A program made the translations under genes and the position numbers. Below the pieces are notes generated by a model, which was not told the DNA's origin, made no database searches, and saw only the letters and a program-made list of their open reading frames with translations. A stretch of 64,000 bases of DNA from Hymenobacter duratus (GTDB taxonomy: Bacteria > Bacteroidota > Bacteroidia > Cytophagales > Hymenobacteraceae), in NCBI RefSeq assembly GCF_014698995.1, contig NZ_JACWZZ010000001.1:764501-828500 (forward strand), written 5' to 3'. Numbering within the stretch: position 1 is the first letter of the stretch; the number at the start of each line of letters is the position of its first letter. Below, piece after piece: positions 17,869-26,831 of this stretch.

Positions 17869-20184
17869 ATGAAACGAGTTTTCAGAAACGCCCTGTTCAT
17901 GTCGCTGGGGCTACTCACGCCGCAGCTGCAAGCCCAGACGAGCACCCCCACGGCCTCCGCCAGCACCCCAGACCCGAAGATGACCAGGTTCATCGACGAC
18001 CTGATGCAAAAGATGACTCTGGAAGAGAAAATCGGCCAGCTGAATATGATAACGGTCGGGTTTGATGTGACCGGGCCCGTGGTGAGCAAAGACGTGGACG
18101 CCAGCATCCGCAAAGGCAATGTGGGCTCGGTGCTCAACACATTTACGCCCACAGCAGCCCGTAAGCTCCAGGAAATGGCCGTGAAGGACTCACGCCTGCA
18201 CATTCCGCTTTTCTTCGGCTACGATGTTATCCACGGGCACCGCACCATATTCCCTATTGCGCTGGGGCTGGCCTCCAGCTGGGACCTGACCGCCATAGAG
18301 CGCAGTGCCCGCATTGCCGCCGAGGAAGCCTCCGCCGATGGCATCAACTGGGTGTACTCGCCGATGGTGGATATTTCCCGTGACCCGCGCTGGGGCCGCG
18401 TTTCCGAGGGCTCCGGCGAAGACCCGTACTTGGGCTCCCAGATTGCCCGCGTGATGGTGCGCGGCTACCAGGGCGACGACCTGAGCCGCAACAACACAGT
18501 AATGGCCTGCGTGAAGCACTTTGCGCTGTATGGCGCCGCCGAAGCCGGCCGCGACTACAACACCACCGACATGAGCCCGGTGCGCATGTACAACGAGTAC
18601 CTGCCGCCCTACAAAGCCGCCGTGGAGGCGGGCGCCGCCTCCATGATGTCATCGTTCAACGATATCAACGGGGTGCCTGCCACCGGCAACAAATGGCTGA
18701 TGACCGAGCTGCTGCGCAACCAGTGGGGCTTCCAGGGCTTCGTTGCGACAGACTACACGGCCATCAATGAAATGACCGCGCATGGCATGGGCAACGATGC
18801 GCAAGTTTCGGCGCTGGCCCTGAATGCGGGCATCGACCAGGATATGGTAGGGGAAATTTTCCTGAAGAATCTGGCCCAGAACCTGAAGGACGGCACCGTG
18901 AAGCAGGAGCGGATAGATGTGGCCTGCCGCCGTATTCTGGAAGCCAAGTGGAAGTTGGGCCTGTTCAAGGACCCTTACCTCTACACCAATGAGAAGCGGG
19001 CCAAGGCAACGATGATGAAGAAGGAATTCATTGCCGATGCCCGCGACATTGCCCGCAAAAGCATGGTACTGCTCAAAAACAGCAACAACACCCTGCCGCT
19101 CAAAAAAACGGGCACCATTGCCCTCATCGGGCCGCTGGCCACCCGCCAGCACGACATGCTCGGGAGCTGGAGTGCCGCCGGCGACTGGAAGCAGGCCGTT
19201 TCGCTGGAGCAGGGGATGAAAAATGCCGTCGGAAGCTCAGTCAAAATCGTGACGGCTCAGGGCGCCAACTTCACCGACGACCAGCAGCTTATCGACCGTC
19301 TCAATGCCTACAACGGCGGAATAAAGCCCGACACGCGTACCTCCGAGGCCCTGATTCAGGAAGCGGTGCAGCTGGCCCGGAGCGCCGATGTGGTTGTGGC
19401 CGCCGTGGGCGAGTCGCAGGGAATGTCGGGGGAAGCGGCCAGCCGCGCGGATATCGGGCTGCCGGGCCAGCAACTGGAGCTGCTGAAGGCGCTGAAAAAG
19501 ACCGGCAAGCCTTTGGTGCTGGTGCTGATGAGCGGCCGGCCTCTGGCGCTGCCGTGGGAAGACAAAAACGCCGATGCTATACTGGAAACCTGGTTTGCGG
19601 GCAGCCAGGCCGGCAACGCCATTGCCGACGTGCTGTTCGGGGCCTACAATCCGTCGGGCAAGCTCACGGCCACTTTCCCGCAGTCGGTGGGCCAGATTCC
19701 GCTCTACTATAATCACAAAATGACCGGCCGGCCCTACGTCGGGCAGCAGCTGGATAAGTACAAGTCGCGCTACCTGGACGTATCGAACGAGCCGCTGTAT
19801 CCTTTCGGCTATGGCCTGAGCTACACCACGTTCCAGTACGGCAAGCCTGAGCTAAGCACTACCACGCTGCCCATGAACGGTACGCTGGAAGTGACCGTGA
19901 CGGTGCAGAATACCGGGAGCTACGATGGCGAGGAAGTCGCCCAGCTCTACATCCGCGACATGGTGGGCTCCATTTCCCGTCCGGTAAAAGAGTTGAAGGG
20001 CTTCCAGAAGGTGCTGCTGAAAAAGGGAGAAAGCCGTACGCTCACGTTCCGCCTCACGCCCGAGGATCTGAAGTTCTACAACGCCGACCTGAAGTTTGTG
20101 GCCGAGCCCGGCGACTTCCAGGTATTCGTGGGCGGCAATTCCCGCGACGTGCAGATGGCCACCTTCACGCTGGGCCAGAACTAA
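17869..20184 (+). CDS. bglX: Glycoside hydrolase family 3 beta-glucosidase
   Basis: 771 residues with a signal peptide (FRNALFMSLGLLTPQLQAQ). GH3 N-terminal TIM-like domain: KMTLEEKIGQLN, GINWVYSPMVDISRDPRWGR, GSGEDPYLG, CVKHFALYGAAEAGRDYN. The catalytic nucleophile is Asp295 in GFVATDYTAI. The C-terminal alpha/beta sandwich holds the acid/base region around VAAVGESQGMSGEAASRADIGLPG, followed by a fibronectin III-like domain (about 650-770; VQNTGSYDGEEVAQLYIRD). Length and order match periplasmic BglX-type enzymes that remove non-reducing-end beta-glucosyl units. A strong terminator follows. No PUL genes (SusC/D) lie next to it. Confidence 0.96.
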   Translation: MKRVFRNALFMSLGLLTPQLQAQTSTPTASASTPDPKMTRFIDDLMQKMTLEEKIGQLNMITVGFDVTGPVVSKDVDASIRKGNVGSVLNTFTPTAARKLQEMAVKDSRLHIPLFFGYDVIHGHRTIFPIALGLASSWDLTAIERSARIAAEEASADGINWVYSPMVDISRDPRWGRVSEGSGEDPYLGSQIARVMVRGYQGDDLSRNNTVMACVKHFALYGAAEAGRDYNTTDMSPVRMYNEYLPPYKAAVEAGAASMMSSFNDINGVPATGNKWLMTELLRNQWGFQGFVATDYTAINEMTAHGMGNDAQVSALALNAGIDQDMVGEIFLKNLAQNLKDGTVKQERIDVACRRILEAKWKLGLFKDPYLYTNEKRAKATMMKKEFIADARDIARKSMVLLKNSNNTLPLKKTGTIALIGPLATRQHDMLGSWSAAGDWKQAVSLEQGMKNAVGSSVKIVTAQGANFTDDQQLIDRLNAYNGGIKPDTRTSEALIQEAVQLARSADVVVAAVGESQGMSGEAASRADIGLPGQQLELLKALKKTGKPLVLVLMSGRPLALPWEDKNADAILETWFAGSQAGNAIADVLFGAYNPSGKLTATFPQSVGQIPLYYNHKMTGRPYVGQQLDKYKSRYLDVSNEPLYPFGYGLSYTTFQYGKPELSTTTLPMNGTLEVTVTVQNTGSYDGEEVAQLYIRDMVGSISRPVKELKGFQKVLLKKGESRTLTFRLTPEDLKFYNADLKFVAEPGDFQVFVGGNSRDVQMATFTLGQN

Positions 20185-20203
20185 GCCAGTGATACCCGCA
20201 TAG

Positions 20204-20237
20204 AAAAGCCCGCCGTGCTCAGCACGGCGGGCTTTTT
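20204..20237 (+). terminator. Bidirectional terminator between bglX and rocD
   Basis: Sixteen-base arms aaaagcccgccgtgct/agcacggcgggctttt around one base, followed by T-run. Lies between two convergent stops. Confidence 0.93.
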
Positions 20238-20258
20238 CGATGGCAGCAAGCGCCCGTT

Positions 20259-21506
20259 CTAGAACCCCAAGATTACCTGCTCAATGATGTCACAGGCTTC
20301 ATGCAGCTGTTCTTCGTTGATAACCAGCGGCGGAGCGAAACGGATGATGTCGCCGTGGGTAGGCTTGGCCAGCACGCCGCGTTCCATCAACGTCACGCAC
20401 ACGTCCCAGGCGGTGCGGCCGTCGGCGTGCGGCTTGATAACCACGGCGTTCAGCAAGCCTTTGCCGCGCACCAGCTCTACCACTTCCGGGCGCTTGGCCT
20501 GCACGCGGCGCATCCGCTCCCGGAATACTTCGCCCAGCGCGCGGGCGTTTTCGGTGAGCTTTTCGTCCAGCAATACGTCCAGCGCGGCCCGCATCACTAC
20601 GCAGGCCAGCGGGTTGCCGCCGAATGTGGAGCCGTGCTGGCCGGGCTGAATGGTGAGCATGATTTCGTTGCGGGCCAACACTGCCGACACCGGCAGCACG
20701 CCGCCACTCAGGGCCTTGCCCAGAATCAGGATATCAGCGTGCACGGCCTCGTAGCACACGGCCAGCAGCTCGCCGGTGCGGCCCAGTCCCGTCTGAATCT
20801 CGTCGGCAATGAACAGCACGTGGTGGGCTTTGCAGATGGCTGCGGCCTTCGCCAGATAGCCTTCCGAAGGCACCATCACGCCGGCCTCACCCTGAATGGG
20901 CTCTACCAGAAAGGCACACACATGCGGCTCTTTCACAGCTTCTTCCAGCGCCTCCAGATCGTCGTAGGGTACTACCTGGTAGCCGGGCGTGTACGGCCCG
21001 AAGCCACCCGTCGAATCGGGGTCGGTGCTGAAGGAGATGATGCCGGTGGTGCGGCCGTGGAAGTTGTGCTCGGCCACGATGATGCGGGCCTGGTTCGGAG
21101 CAATGCCCTTCTCCTGGTAGCCCCATTTGCGGGCCAGCTTGAGGGCGGTTTCCACGGCTTCGGCTCCCGAGTTCATGAGCAGGGCCTTGTCGTAGCCGAA
21201 CAGCTCACAGACCTGCTTCTCGGCCGCGCCCAGTTGGTCGTTGAAGAAGGCCCGGCTGGTCAGGGTCAGTTTTTGCGCCTGTTCCGTGAGGGCCCCGATG
21301 ATGCGCGGGTGGCAGTGGCCCTGGTTTACGGCCGAGTAGGCGGAGAGAAAATCGTAGTAGCGCTTGCCCTCCACGTCCCACAGATGCACGCCTTCGCCGC
21401 GGCTCAGCACCACGGGCAGCGGGTGGTAGTTGTGGGCGCCATACTGGTCTTCGAGGGCCATCAGCTCCTGGCTGCGGCTGGTATGCGTGGTGGGAATGGT
21501 TTGCAT
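20259..21506 (-). CDS. rocD: Ornithine--oxo-acid transaminase
   Basis: 415 residues, full length. PLP-dependent class III aminotransferase converting ornithine and 2-oxoglutarate to glutamate-5-semialdehyde and glutamate. Visible: [17 protein letters not shown] near the N-terminus (typical of OAT), [20 protein letters not shown] phosphate-binding turn, Asp235 in [14 protein letters not shown] (pyridine N), and Schiff-base Lys264 in ILGKALSGG. The YSAVNQGH segment favours ornithine aminotransferase over acetylornithine aminotransferase. A TATTTTTG box is 22 bases upstream. Cytoplasmic, arginine/proline metabolism. Confidence 0.94.
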   Translation of the reverse strand: MQTIPTTHTSRSQELMALEDQYGAHNYHPLPVVLSRGEGVHLWDVEGKRYYDFLSAYSAVNQGHCHPRIIGALTEQAQKLTLTSRAFFNDQLGAAEKQVCELFGYDKALLMNSGAEAVETALKLARKWGYQEKGIAPNQARIIVAEHNFHGRTTGIISFSTDPDSTGGFGPYTPGYQVVPYDDLEALEEAVKEPHVCAFLVEPIQGEAGVMVPSEGYLAKAAAICKAHHVLFIADEIQTGLGRTGELLAVCYEAVHADILILGKALSGGVLPVSAVLARNEIMLTIQPGQHGSTFGGNPLACVVMRAALDVLLDEKLTENARALGEVFRERMRRVQAKRPEVVELVRGKGLLNAVVIKPHADGRTAWDVCVTLMERGVLAKPTHGDIIRFAPPLVINEEQLHEACDIIEQVILGF

Positions 21507-21527
21507 AGGACAGAAAGGTTAGTAGCT

Positions 21528-21535
21528 CAAAAATA
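21528..21535 (-). promoter_or_regulatory. rocD -7 promoter box
   Basis: TATTTTTG on the minus strand, 22 bases before the ATG; fits TAnnTTTG. No clear TTG at 19 bases. Confidence 0.45.
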
Positions 21536-21638
21536 CGCAAAACCCCACGGCACGGCCAGCCCATGGCGCTGGAAATAGCCCGATTTCGGGGGCGGGTAGT
21601 AGCTTTAGCCACCGGGCACCCGGCCCGCTTCTGATTCT

Positions 21639-23111
21639 ATGCTCTCTTCTTTACCCTTTCCCCGGCTCCGCCAAGCATTGGGGCCGCTGCTGCTGGCCCT
21701 GGCCACGGTGTTGTGCCTGCTGCCGTTTGTGGCGCTGTGCTGGTATGCGCACCCTTCCGCCGACGACTTCCTGCAGGCCACCGATGTGCACAAGCACGGC
21801 CGTTGGGGCTACATGCCGCACATGTACCTGACCTGGACGGGCCGCTACACCTCTATTGTGCTGTGGGCGCTGCTGAACCCGGTGCAGTACGGCGGCAATA
21901 TCACGGGAGGATACGGCGCCATCTGTCTGCTACTGCTGCTGGCACTGCCGGCGGCGCTGTACGTGCTGCTGCGCACCCTGCTGGCCGATGAGTTTCGGCG
22001 CCGCACGCTGTGGCTAAGCAGTGGTGTCCTGACCAGTCTGCTGCTATGGCAGCTGCCAAGTCCGGCCGAGGCCTTCTACTGGATTGTAAGCGGCTACAAC
22101 TACCTGCTGCCAGCCCTGCTGACGCTGCTGTGGCTGGCAGTGCTGGCGCGCCACGCCGGAGCCATCAGCCCCACCGAAAAGCGCAACTGGCTGGCGCTGG
22201 CGGGAGTGTTGGCCGTCGTAATTATCGGGTGCAACGAAACCAATGCTGTGCCCATAGCCGTCGGCGTAACGGGCTTCACGGTCTTGCGCTGTCTGCGGCA
22301 GCGACGCCTGCCGTGGGATTATGTGTGGCTCAGTGCAGTGGTAGCAGTGGCCTGCGTGGCTACGTTTCTGGCTCCCGGCAACTTCGCCCGGCTGGGGCCG
22401 GTACACGAATATTCCATCATGGAGTCGGTGAGCAAAGCCGCCCTTTCATCCTACCGCTTCGTCTGCAACTGGCTGGGCAACGGGGCGCTGCCAGCCCTCA
22501 CGCTGCTGCTGCTGCCTGTCAGCTGCCGGCTGTGGCGCCTACCGGATCTGCCGTTGAATCGTCTGGCCCAGCATCCCTGGTTCAGCACGTTGCTGATGGC
22601 CGGGAGTCTGGTGCTGGTGGCGTTTATGGGCTGGCGCTTCAACAACCAGGCGCTGCCTTTTCGCACGCGCAATGTTCTGTATCTGTTCTTTCTGGTGGGC
22701 TGGTTTCTGAATGCCCACGCCTGGGCACGATACCTGTGGCGCCGCACGGAGCGGCCCGCGTTTGCGCTGCCCCTGTTCGTGCGGGCCGGGCTGGTGCTCT
22801 GGATTCTGGGAGCCTTCATCGGCGGCCATACCCTGACGCTGCGGGGCCAGGAAACCACCGACAACTACAACAATGTGCTGCTAGCCTACCAGGACTGGCT
22901 GGGCGGTGCTGCGGCCCGCTACGATGCGCAACTCACCAGCCGCTACCATGCCCTGCAGCAACCCGGCTGGCTCCCCGATGATACCGTGGTAGAGCCCCTA
23001 CAGGGGCCGCCCTACACCGTCCTGTTCGGCGACATCACCCCCGACGTTTCCGATTGGTCCAACCAGGCGTACGCGGAGTATTTCGGCAAGAAAACCATCC
23101 GCACTGATTAG
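21639..23111 (+). CDS. Polytopic membrane protein (DUF6056-like)
   Basis: 490 residues with about ten hydrophobic segments. The first periplasmic loop carries HPSADDFLQATDVHKHGRWGY, then YLTWTGRYTSIVLW. This ADDF and WxGRY arrangement is seen in DUF6056 proteins, which resemble GT-C glycosyltransferases with an acidic pair in the first loop. That is pattern memory, not a search. A long C-terminal soluble tail (residues about 415-490) follows the last helix. If GT-C-like, it would use a lipid-linked sugar donor; no substrate can be named. No neighbouring glycan genes. Confidence 0.72.
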   Translation: MLSSLPFPRLRQALGPLLLALATVLCLLPFVALCWYAHPSADDFLQATDVHKHGRWGYMPHMYLTWTGRYTSIVLWALLNPVQYGGNITGGYGAICLLLLLALPAALYVLLRTLLADEFRRRTLWLSSGVLTSLLLWQLPSPAEAFYWIVSGYNYLLPALLTLLWLAVLARHAGAISPTEKRNWLALAGVLAVVIIGCNETNAVPIAVGVTGFTVLRCLRQRRLPWDYVWLSAVVAVACVATFLAPGNFARLGPVHEYSIMESVSKAALSSYRFVCNWLGNGALPALTLLLLPVSCRLWRLPDLPLNRLAQHPWFSTLLMAGSLVLVAFMGWRFNNQALPFRTRNVLYLFFLVGWFLNAHAWARYLWRRTERPAFALPLFVRAGLVLWILGAFIGGHTLTLRGQETTDNYNNVLLAYQDWLGGAAARYDAQLTSRYHALQQPGWLPDDTVVEPLQGPPYTVLFGDITPDVSDWSNQAYAEYFGKKTIRTD

Positions 23112-23126
23112 GGCATTGGCTCGTGC

Positions 23127-23606
23127 TCAGCGAGGGCCCGTCAGGCTGCCCAGGCGCTCCTCCAAGTCCAGGAATTTGCCCACGTAGTTGCCTTCTTCAG
23201 CGCCATCCTGATGCAGAATCATCCAGTCGACTATTTCGCTTTCGTCAAATTCCTCTTTGTTGTTGCCATCCGGCAGGTTAGAGCCCACCAAGCGGCCCAT
23301 CACGCGCCCATCCTGCCAAGTCTGGACATGCACCAACTGGGGTACGCGGTTCGCGGCATCATTAAGCAGCGTGGCCGTTACATACAGCGTCTCTCCCGGG
23401 TTCAACCCCCGAGTGAAGCGCTGGCGGGCCTGGGCAAGCGTCCGGCGGGCTTCCTTTAGCGGCGCGGGCGGCAGGATTTCCAGCGTAGTCAGCTGCAAAG
23501 CCAGCCGCACAGCCGGCACGGCTATTTCGGGCTGCTGAGCCTGCACTGCCGGCATCCAGATGGCCCAGTTGCCCAGCATTATCAACGTCAACATCCAGTA
23601 CCGCAT
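23127..23606 (-). CDS. Exported protein with DUF2314-like segment
   Basis: 159 residues with signal peptide MRYWMLTLIMLGNWAIWMPA (cleavage near VQAQ). The C-terminal half (GETLYVTATLLNDAANR, VMGRLVGSNLPDG, FDESEIVDWMI, GNYVGKFLD) follows the order of DUF2314/YegJ-type domains: an acidic EIVDWM followed by G-x-Y-x-G. This match is weak, and function is unknown for that family. Convergent with the DUF6056-like gene (15-base gap). Confidence 0.6.
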   Translation of the reverse strand: MRYWMLTLIMLGNWAIWMPAVQAQQPEIAVPAVRLALQLTTLEILPPAPLKEARRTLAQARQRFTRGLNPGETLYVTATLLNDAANRVPQLVHVQTWQDGRVMGRLVGSNLPDGNNKEEFDESEIVDWMILHQDGAEEGNYVGKFLDLEERLGSLTGPR

Positions 23607-23729
23607 CTGCCAGCAGGAGAAAAAGTGAAGATTAAAAAATCTAATTTCGTAATGGAAAGATACTAAAAATATAGAGTATACGTAGCCTTCGCGGGCGCCG
23701 TCGTATCTTGCGGAGCATTTCTATCTATT

Positions 23730-23888
23730 GTGTCTTCCTTTTCGGCTCAGCCGCTCCAGCCCGGCGACTATTACTTCACTCCTGAAGGCCTCATGGTTTT
23801 TACGGAGCAGTACCACCGCCGGCGCGGCAGCTGCTGTGGCAGTGGCTGCCGGCATTGTCCCTGGCGTCCGGGCAAACCCAAAAAGTAA
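23730..23888 (+). CDS. Small Cys-rich DUF5522 family protein
   Basis: 52 residues from a GTG start. The translated sequence contains DYYFTPEGLMVFTEQYH, then RRRGSCCGSGCRHCPW. The conserved core VFTexYHxxRGxCCxxxCrHCP identifies DUF5522. Four cysteines (35, 36, 40, 43) look like a metal or Fe-S site; the family function is unknown. It is short and easily missed. A TATCTTG box (a near match to the -7 consensus) lies just upstream at 23704. It ends 126 bases before rpmB. Confidence 0.85.
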   Translation: MSSFSAQPLQPGDYYFTPEGLMVFTEQYHRRRGSCCGSGCRHCPWRPGKPKK

Positions 23889-24014
23889 TCGGCCTGCAGA
23901 AGCCTCCGGAGCCATAACGGCTTATTTTTCAGCCTTTCGGTTTGCTTCTATCAAACTTATGCCGATATTTGCGGCCCCGTTTTTCCGCTTTGAAACCTCT
24001 AAGTTCCTGATATC

Positions 24015-24254
24015 ATGGCCCGAGTTTGTGATTTGACCGGCAAGCGTACCCGCGTAGGTAACAACGTGTCGCACGCCAACAACAAGACTAAGCGCAAGTT
24101 CTACCCGAACCTGCAGAAAAAGCGCTTCTACATCCCCGAGGAGGATGCTTGGGTAACGCTGAAAGTAGCGACCAGCACCATCCGTACCATCAACAAGAAC
24201 GGCATCATGTCGGTCCTGAAGAAGGCGAAGGAGCAGGGCTTCATCGTTTACTAG
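24015..24254 (+). CDS. rpmB: 50S ribosomal protein bL28
   Basis: 79 residues, whole family length. [20 protein letters not shown] at the start and [20 protein letters not shown] in the middle are diagnostic of bL28. Only one cysteine (Cys5) is present, so this is the zinc-free version. In this lineage bL28 is usually followed directly by bL33; here a peptidase gene lies between. Confidence 0.97.
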   Translation: MARVCDLTGKRTRVGNNVSHANNKTKRKFYPNLQKKRFYIPEEDAWVTLKVATSTIRTINKNGIMSVLKKAKEQGFIVY

Positions 24255-24367
24255 TCCGCAACGGCCGTTCTTCGGAGCGAATTTATTTCAGACGCGTACC
24301 CGCCTCGAAAAGCAATTTTTGGGAGCGGGTACGCGTCTTTGCTGTATTCACCATTAGCTGCGTTGCT

Positions 24368-26005
24368 GTGTATCTGACTTCTACTCTCCGTGTTTTGCGG
24401 TGTGCGGTGCTGGCTCTGAGCCTGGCTCCGGCCGCCCTCGCCCAGCGGGCTGCCGGCCCTGGCCGCCCCACCGATTTTTTGGATCCGGCTTTCCACCAGA
24501 GCCGCCGCGAGCTGCTACGCCAGGCCCTGCCGGCCGGCTCGGTAGCGGTGCTGTTTGCCAACCCGGTCCGCAACCGCGCCAACGACGTCAACTATATCTT
24601 TCATCAGCACCCTGACTTATACTATCTCACCGGCTACGATGAGCCGGATGCGGTGCTGGTGCTATTCAAGGAGCCCCAGACGGTGGGCGGACAGGCGGGC
24701 GTCACGGAAGCACTGTTTGTACAGCCTCGCGACCCAAAAGCCGAACAATGGACTGGCCGTCGCCTCGGCACCGAAGGCACCCGGCAGCAGTTGAAGCTGC
24801 AGTACGTGGCCGATAACAAGGATTTTGCCGGCGCCGGAATTCGCTGGGCGGATTTCAAGTCCATTCATTTTCTGGATCCGCCAACGGACATCCGCGACGA
24901 TAGCCGCAACCCGGCTGACCTGTTCGATCTGGTCGCTACATTTCGTCGGCAGGCGGCTGTTCCGGCCGACTATGATGCCCGCCGCAACGAGCTGTATACC
25001 ACTGTGCAGCGCTACGGAGTAGTGAATGCCGCCGGTATAAAGAGCTACGTGGAAGGCCTGGCCAAGAACCAGCCTGCGTTGGCCACTGATGCCTACCTGC
25101 AGGGCTACCTGAGGGCTACTACCGATACCGAACGACAGCAGGCCATGGCGGCGCGCCCCGTCAGCCGCTTCGAGACCGGCTCCCTCAATGATGCGCTGGA
25201 CGAGTTGCGGGCCGTGAAGACGCCCGAAGAACTGAAACTGTTGCGGCAGGCCGTGCGCATCAGTGCCGTGGGCCAGCAGGAGGTGATGAAGGCACTTAAG
25301 CCCGACATGGGGGAGATGGAAGTACAGGGCCTGCACGAGTATGTGTACAAGAAGTACGGCGCCGAATTTGAGGGCTACCCCAGCATTGTAGGGGCCGGCG
25401 GCAACGGCTGCATTCTGCACTACGAAACCAACGACAAGCCCCGCATCGGCAACGACCTGATTCTGATGGACTGCGGTGCCGAATACCACGGCTACACCGC
25501 CGACGTCACCCGGACTGCGCCGCCTTCCGGCAAGTTCAGCCCCGCCCAGCGCCAGATTTACGAGTTGGTACTGGCCGCCCAGGACGCCGGCATCTTGGCG
25601 TGCAAAGCCGGCAACGAGTTTCAGGCTCCCAACAAAGCGGCGCAGAAGGTGGTAGCGGATGGCCTCATGAAGCTCGGCATCATCCAGACGCCCGAGGAAA
25701 TGCGCAAATACTTCCCGCACGGCACCAGCCACTATCTCGGCCTCGACGTGCACGACCGGGGCACCTACAAGCCCCTGCAGGCCGGCAACGTCATCACGGT
25801 AGAGCCTGGTATCTATATTCCCGAGGGCAGCCCCTGCGACAAAAAATGGTGGAACATTGGGGTGCGCATTGAAGACGATATCCTGATTACGGCTGGTGCG
25901 CCCGAAAATCTCTCCAGAGAAGCGCCCCGCACCGTGGCCGAGGTAGAAGCCATGATGGCCAAACCCAGCTCCCTCGACAATTTCAAATTGCCGGTTCTGA
26001 AGTAG
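24368..26005 (+). CDS. Exported Xaa-Pro aminopeptidase (M24B)
   Basis: 545 residues from a GTG at 24368; no ATG fits after the rpmB stop, and this start gives a signal peptide (VLRCAVLALSLAPAALAQ). An AMP-N domain (about 35-200) precedes a creatinase-fold M24 domain. The five metal ligands are visible: Asp in ILMDCGAEY, Asp in TADVTRTAP, His in HGTSHYLGLDVHD, Glu in TVEPGIY and Glu in GVRIEDDILIT. It removes N-terminal residues before proline with two Mn/Co ions. Periplasmic location is inferred from the signal peptide. It is inserted between rpmB and rpmG. Confidence 0.93.
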   Translation: MYLTSTLRVLRCAVLALSLAPAALAQRAAGPGRPTDFLDPAFHQSRRELLRQALPAGSVAVLFANPVRNRANDVNYIFHQHPDLYYLTGYDEPDAVLVLFKEPQTVGGQAGVTEALFVQPRDPKAEQWTGRRLGTEGTRQQLKLQYVADNKDFAGAGIRWADFKSIHFLDPPTDIRDDSRNPADLFDLVATFRRQAAVPADYDARRNELYTTVQRYGVVNAAGIKSYVEGLAKNQPALATDAYLQGYLRATTDTERQQAMAARPVSRFETGSLNDALDELRAVKTPEELKLLRQAVRISAVGQQEVMKALKPDMGEMEVQGLHEYVYKKYGAEFEGYPSIVGAGGNGCILHYETNDKPRIGNDLILMDCGAEYHGYTADVTRTAPPSGKFSPAQRQIYELVLAAQDAGILACKAGNEFQAPNKAAQKVVADGLMKLGIIQTPEEMRKYFPHGTSHYLGLDVHDRGTYKPLQAGNVITVEPGIYIPEGSPCDKKWWNIGVRIEDDILITAGAPENLSREAPRTVAEVEAMMAKPSSLDNFKLPVLK

Positions 26006-26174
26006 CATATCCGGTAGTTGCTGGGGGCGGCGCTGGTGCTCTGCCGTCGATGCAACTCTGAAGCAAAGGAGTAGCAGGGGAGTTTATCGGGCCTGTTGCG
26101 CCTGTAGCGGGGCTGCTATGGAAGCTTTCTTCGGTAGTGGCCCCGCTTATGCGTATATTTGAGCGGCATATAAC

Positions 26175-26208
26175 TCAGGGCCGAAGCCCTGAATATCAAA
26201 TTGATATT
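26175..26208. repeat. Two adjacent palindromes upstream of the rpmG promoter
   Basis: tcagggc-cga-agccctga-type palindrome (26175-26192) followed by the near-palindrome atatcaaattgatat (26194-26208). The first shares its agccct core with the palindromes downstream of rimO. Confidence 0.6.
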
Positions 26209-26234
26209 TGCCCGCGGATTATTCGCCTGACTGT

Positions 26235-26264
26235 TTGTCTATTCCGAAAAGACGCGTACCTTTG
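26235..26264 (+). promoter_or_regulatory. rpmG promoter (TTG-19-TACCTTTG)
   Basis: TTG at 26235-26237 and TACCTTTG at 26257-26264 with exactly 19 bases between, the full Bacteroidota -33/-7 consensus. The ATG of rpmG is 30 bases downstream. Confidence 0.85.
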
Positions 26265-26293
26265 CAGTCCTTAATCCCAAAAACCCCGTCGAG

Positions 26294-26476
26294 ATGGCTA
26301 AGAAAGGCAATCGGGTGCAGGTGATCCTTGAATGCACTGAGCATAAAAACTCGGGGCAGCCCGGCACCTCGCGCTACATCACCACCAAGAACCGCAAGAA
26401 CACTCCTGAGCGCATTGAGTTGAAGAAGTTCAACAACGTGCTCAAGAAGATGACCGTTCACAAGGAAATCAAGTAA
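26294..26476 (+). CDS. rpmG: 50S ribosomal protein bL33
   Basis: 60 residues. [20 protein letters not shown] and [20 protein letters not shown] are typical of bL33. It has one cysteine only (Cys14), so it is the zinc-independent form. It has its own strong promoter and is followed after 7 bases by DUF4295, then ftsY. Confidence 0.97.
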   Translation: MAKKGNRVQVILECTEHKNSGQPGTSRYITTKNRKNTPERIELKKFNNVLKKMTVHKEIK

Positions 26477-26483
26477 TTGAGCA

Positions 26484-26645
26484 ATGGCTAAGAAAGTAGT
26501 AGCAACCCTGAAAACTCCAGGCGGCAAGGACTGGGCTAAAGTCATTCGCGCCGTGAAATCGGAGAAAACCGGTGCCTATACCTTCCGCGAGGAAATGGTG
26601 CCCGTTGACAAAGTACAGGATTACCTCGCCACCGGCGTTAAGTAA
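26484..26645 (+). CDS. DUF4295 family small basic protein
   Basis: 53 residues: MAKKVVATLKTPGGKDWAKV, then IRAVKSEKTGAYTFREEMVP and a C-terminal VDKVQDYLATGVK. This is the DUF4295 family, found in Bacteroidota right after rpmG; small, basic and possibly ribosome-associated, with no proven role. It begins 7 bases after rpmG and ends before a terminator, so rpmG and this gene form a two-gene unit. Confidence 0.9.
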   Translation: MAKKVVATLKTPGGKDWAKVIRAVKSEKTGAYTFREEMVPVDKVQDYLATGVK

Positions 26646-26680
26646 TTCGGTGCCCCCTGTGGCAATCTGAATAAGTGAAG

Positions 26681-26706
26681 AAGTCCCGCCATCGTGGGAC
26701 TTTTTT
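26681..26706 (+). terminator. Terminator of rpmG-DUF4295
   Basis: Stem aagtccc/gggactt with 8-base loop, followed by T6. Confidence 0.85.
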
Positions 26707-26714
26707 GCGTTGTA

Positions 26715-26817
26715 GCACGAAGCTCCAGCTTGGTGCCCTGTTGAGTGGCTGGCCTACTGCCCGTAATATGCCATCTGCTTTACCTCAGCAACGACGCACG
26801 AAGCTGGAGCTTCGTGC
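26715..26817. repeat. Pair of inverted copies of a 22-base palindromic element
   Basis: gcacgaagctccagcttggtgc (listed as two halves gcacgaagctc and cagcttggtgc; 26715-26736) and an inverted copy at 26796-26817 that is itself nearly self-complementary. It ends 15 bases before the ftsY ATG. Confidence 0.8.
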
Positions 26818-26831
26818 AACATCCTGACCGA

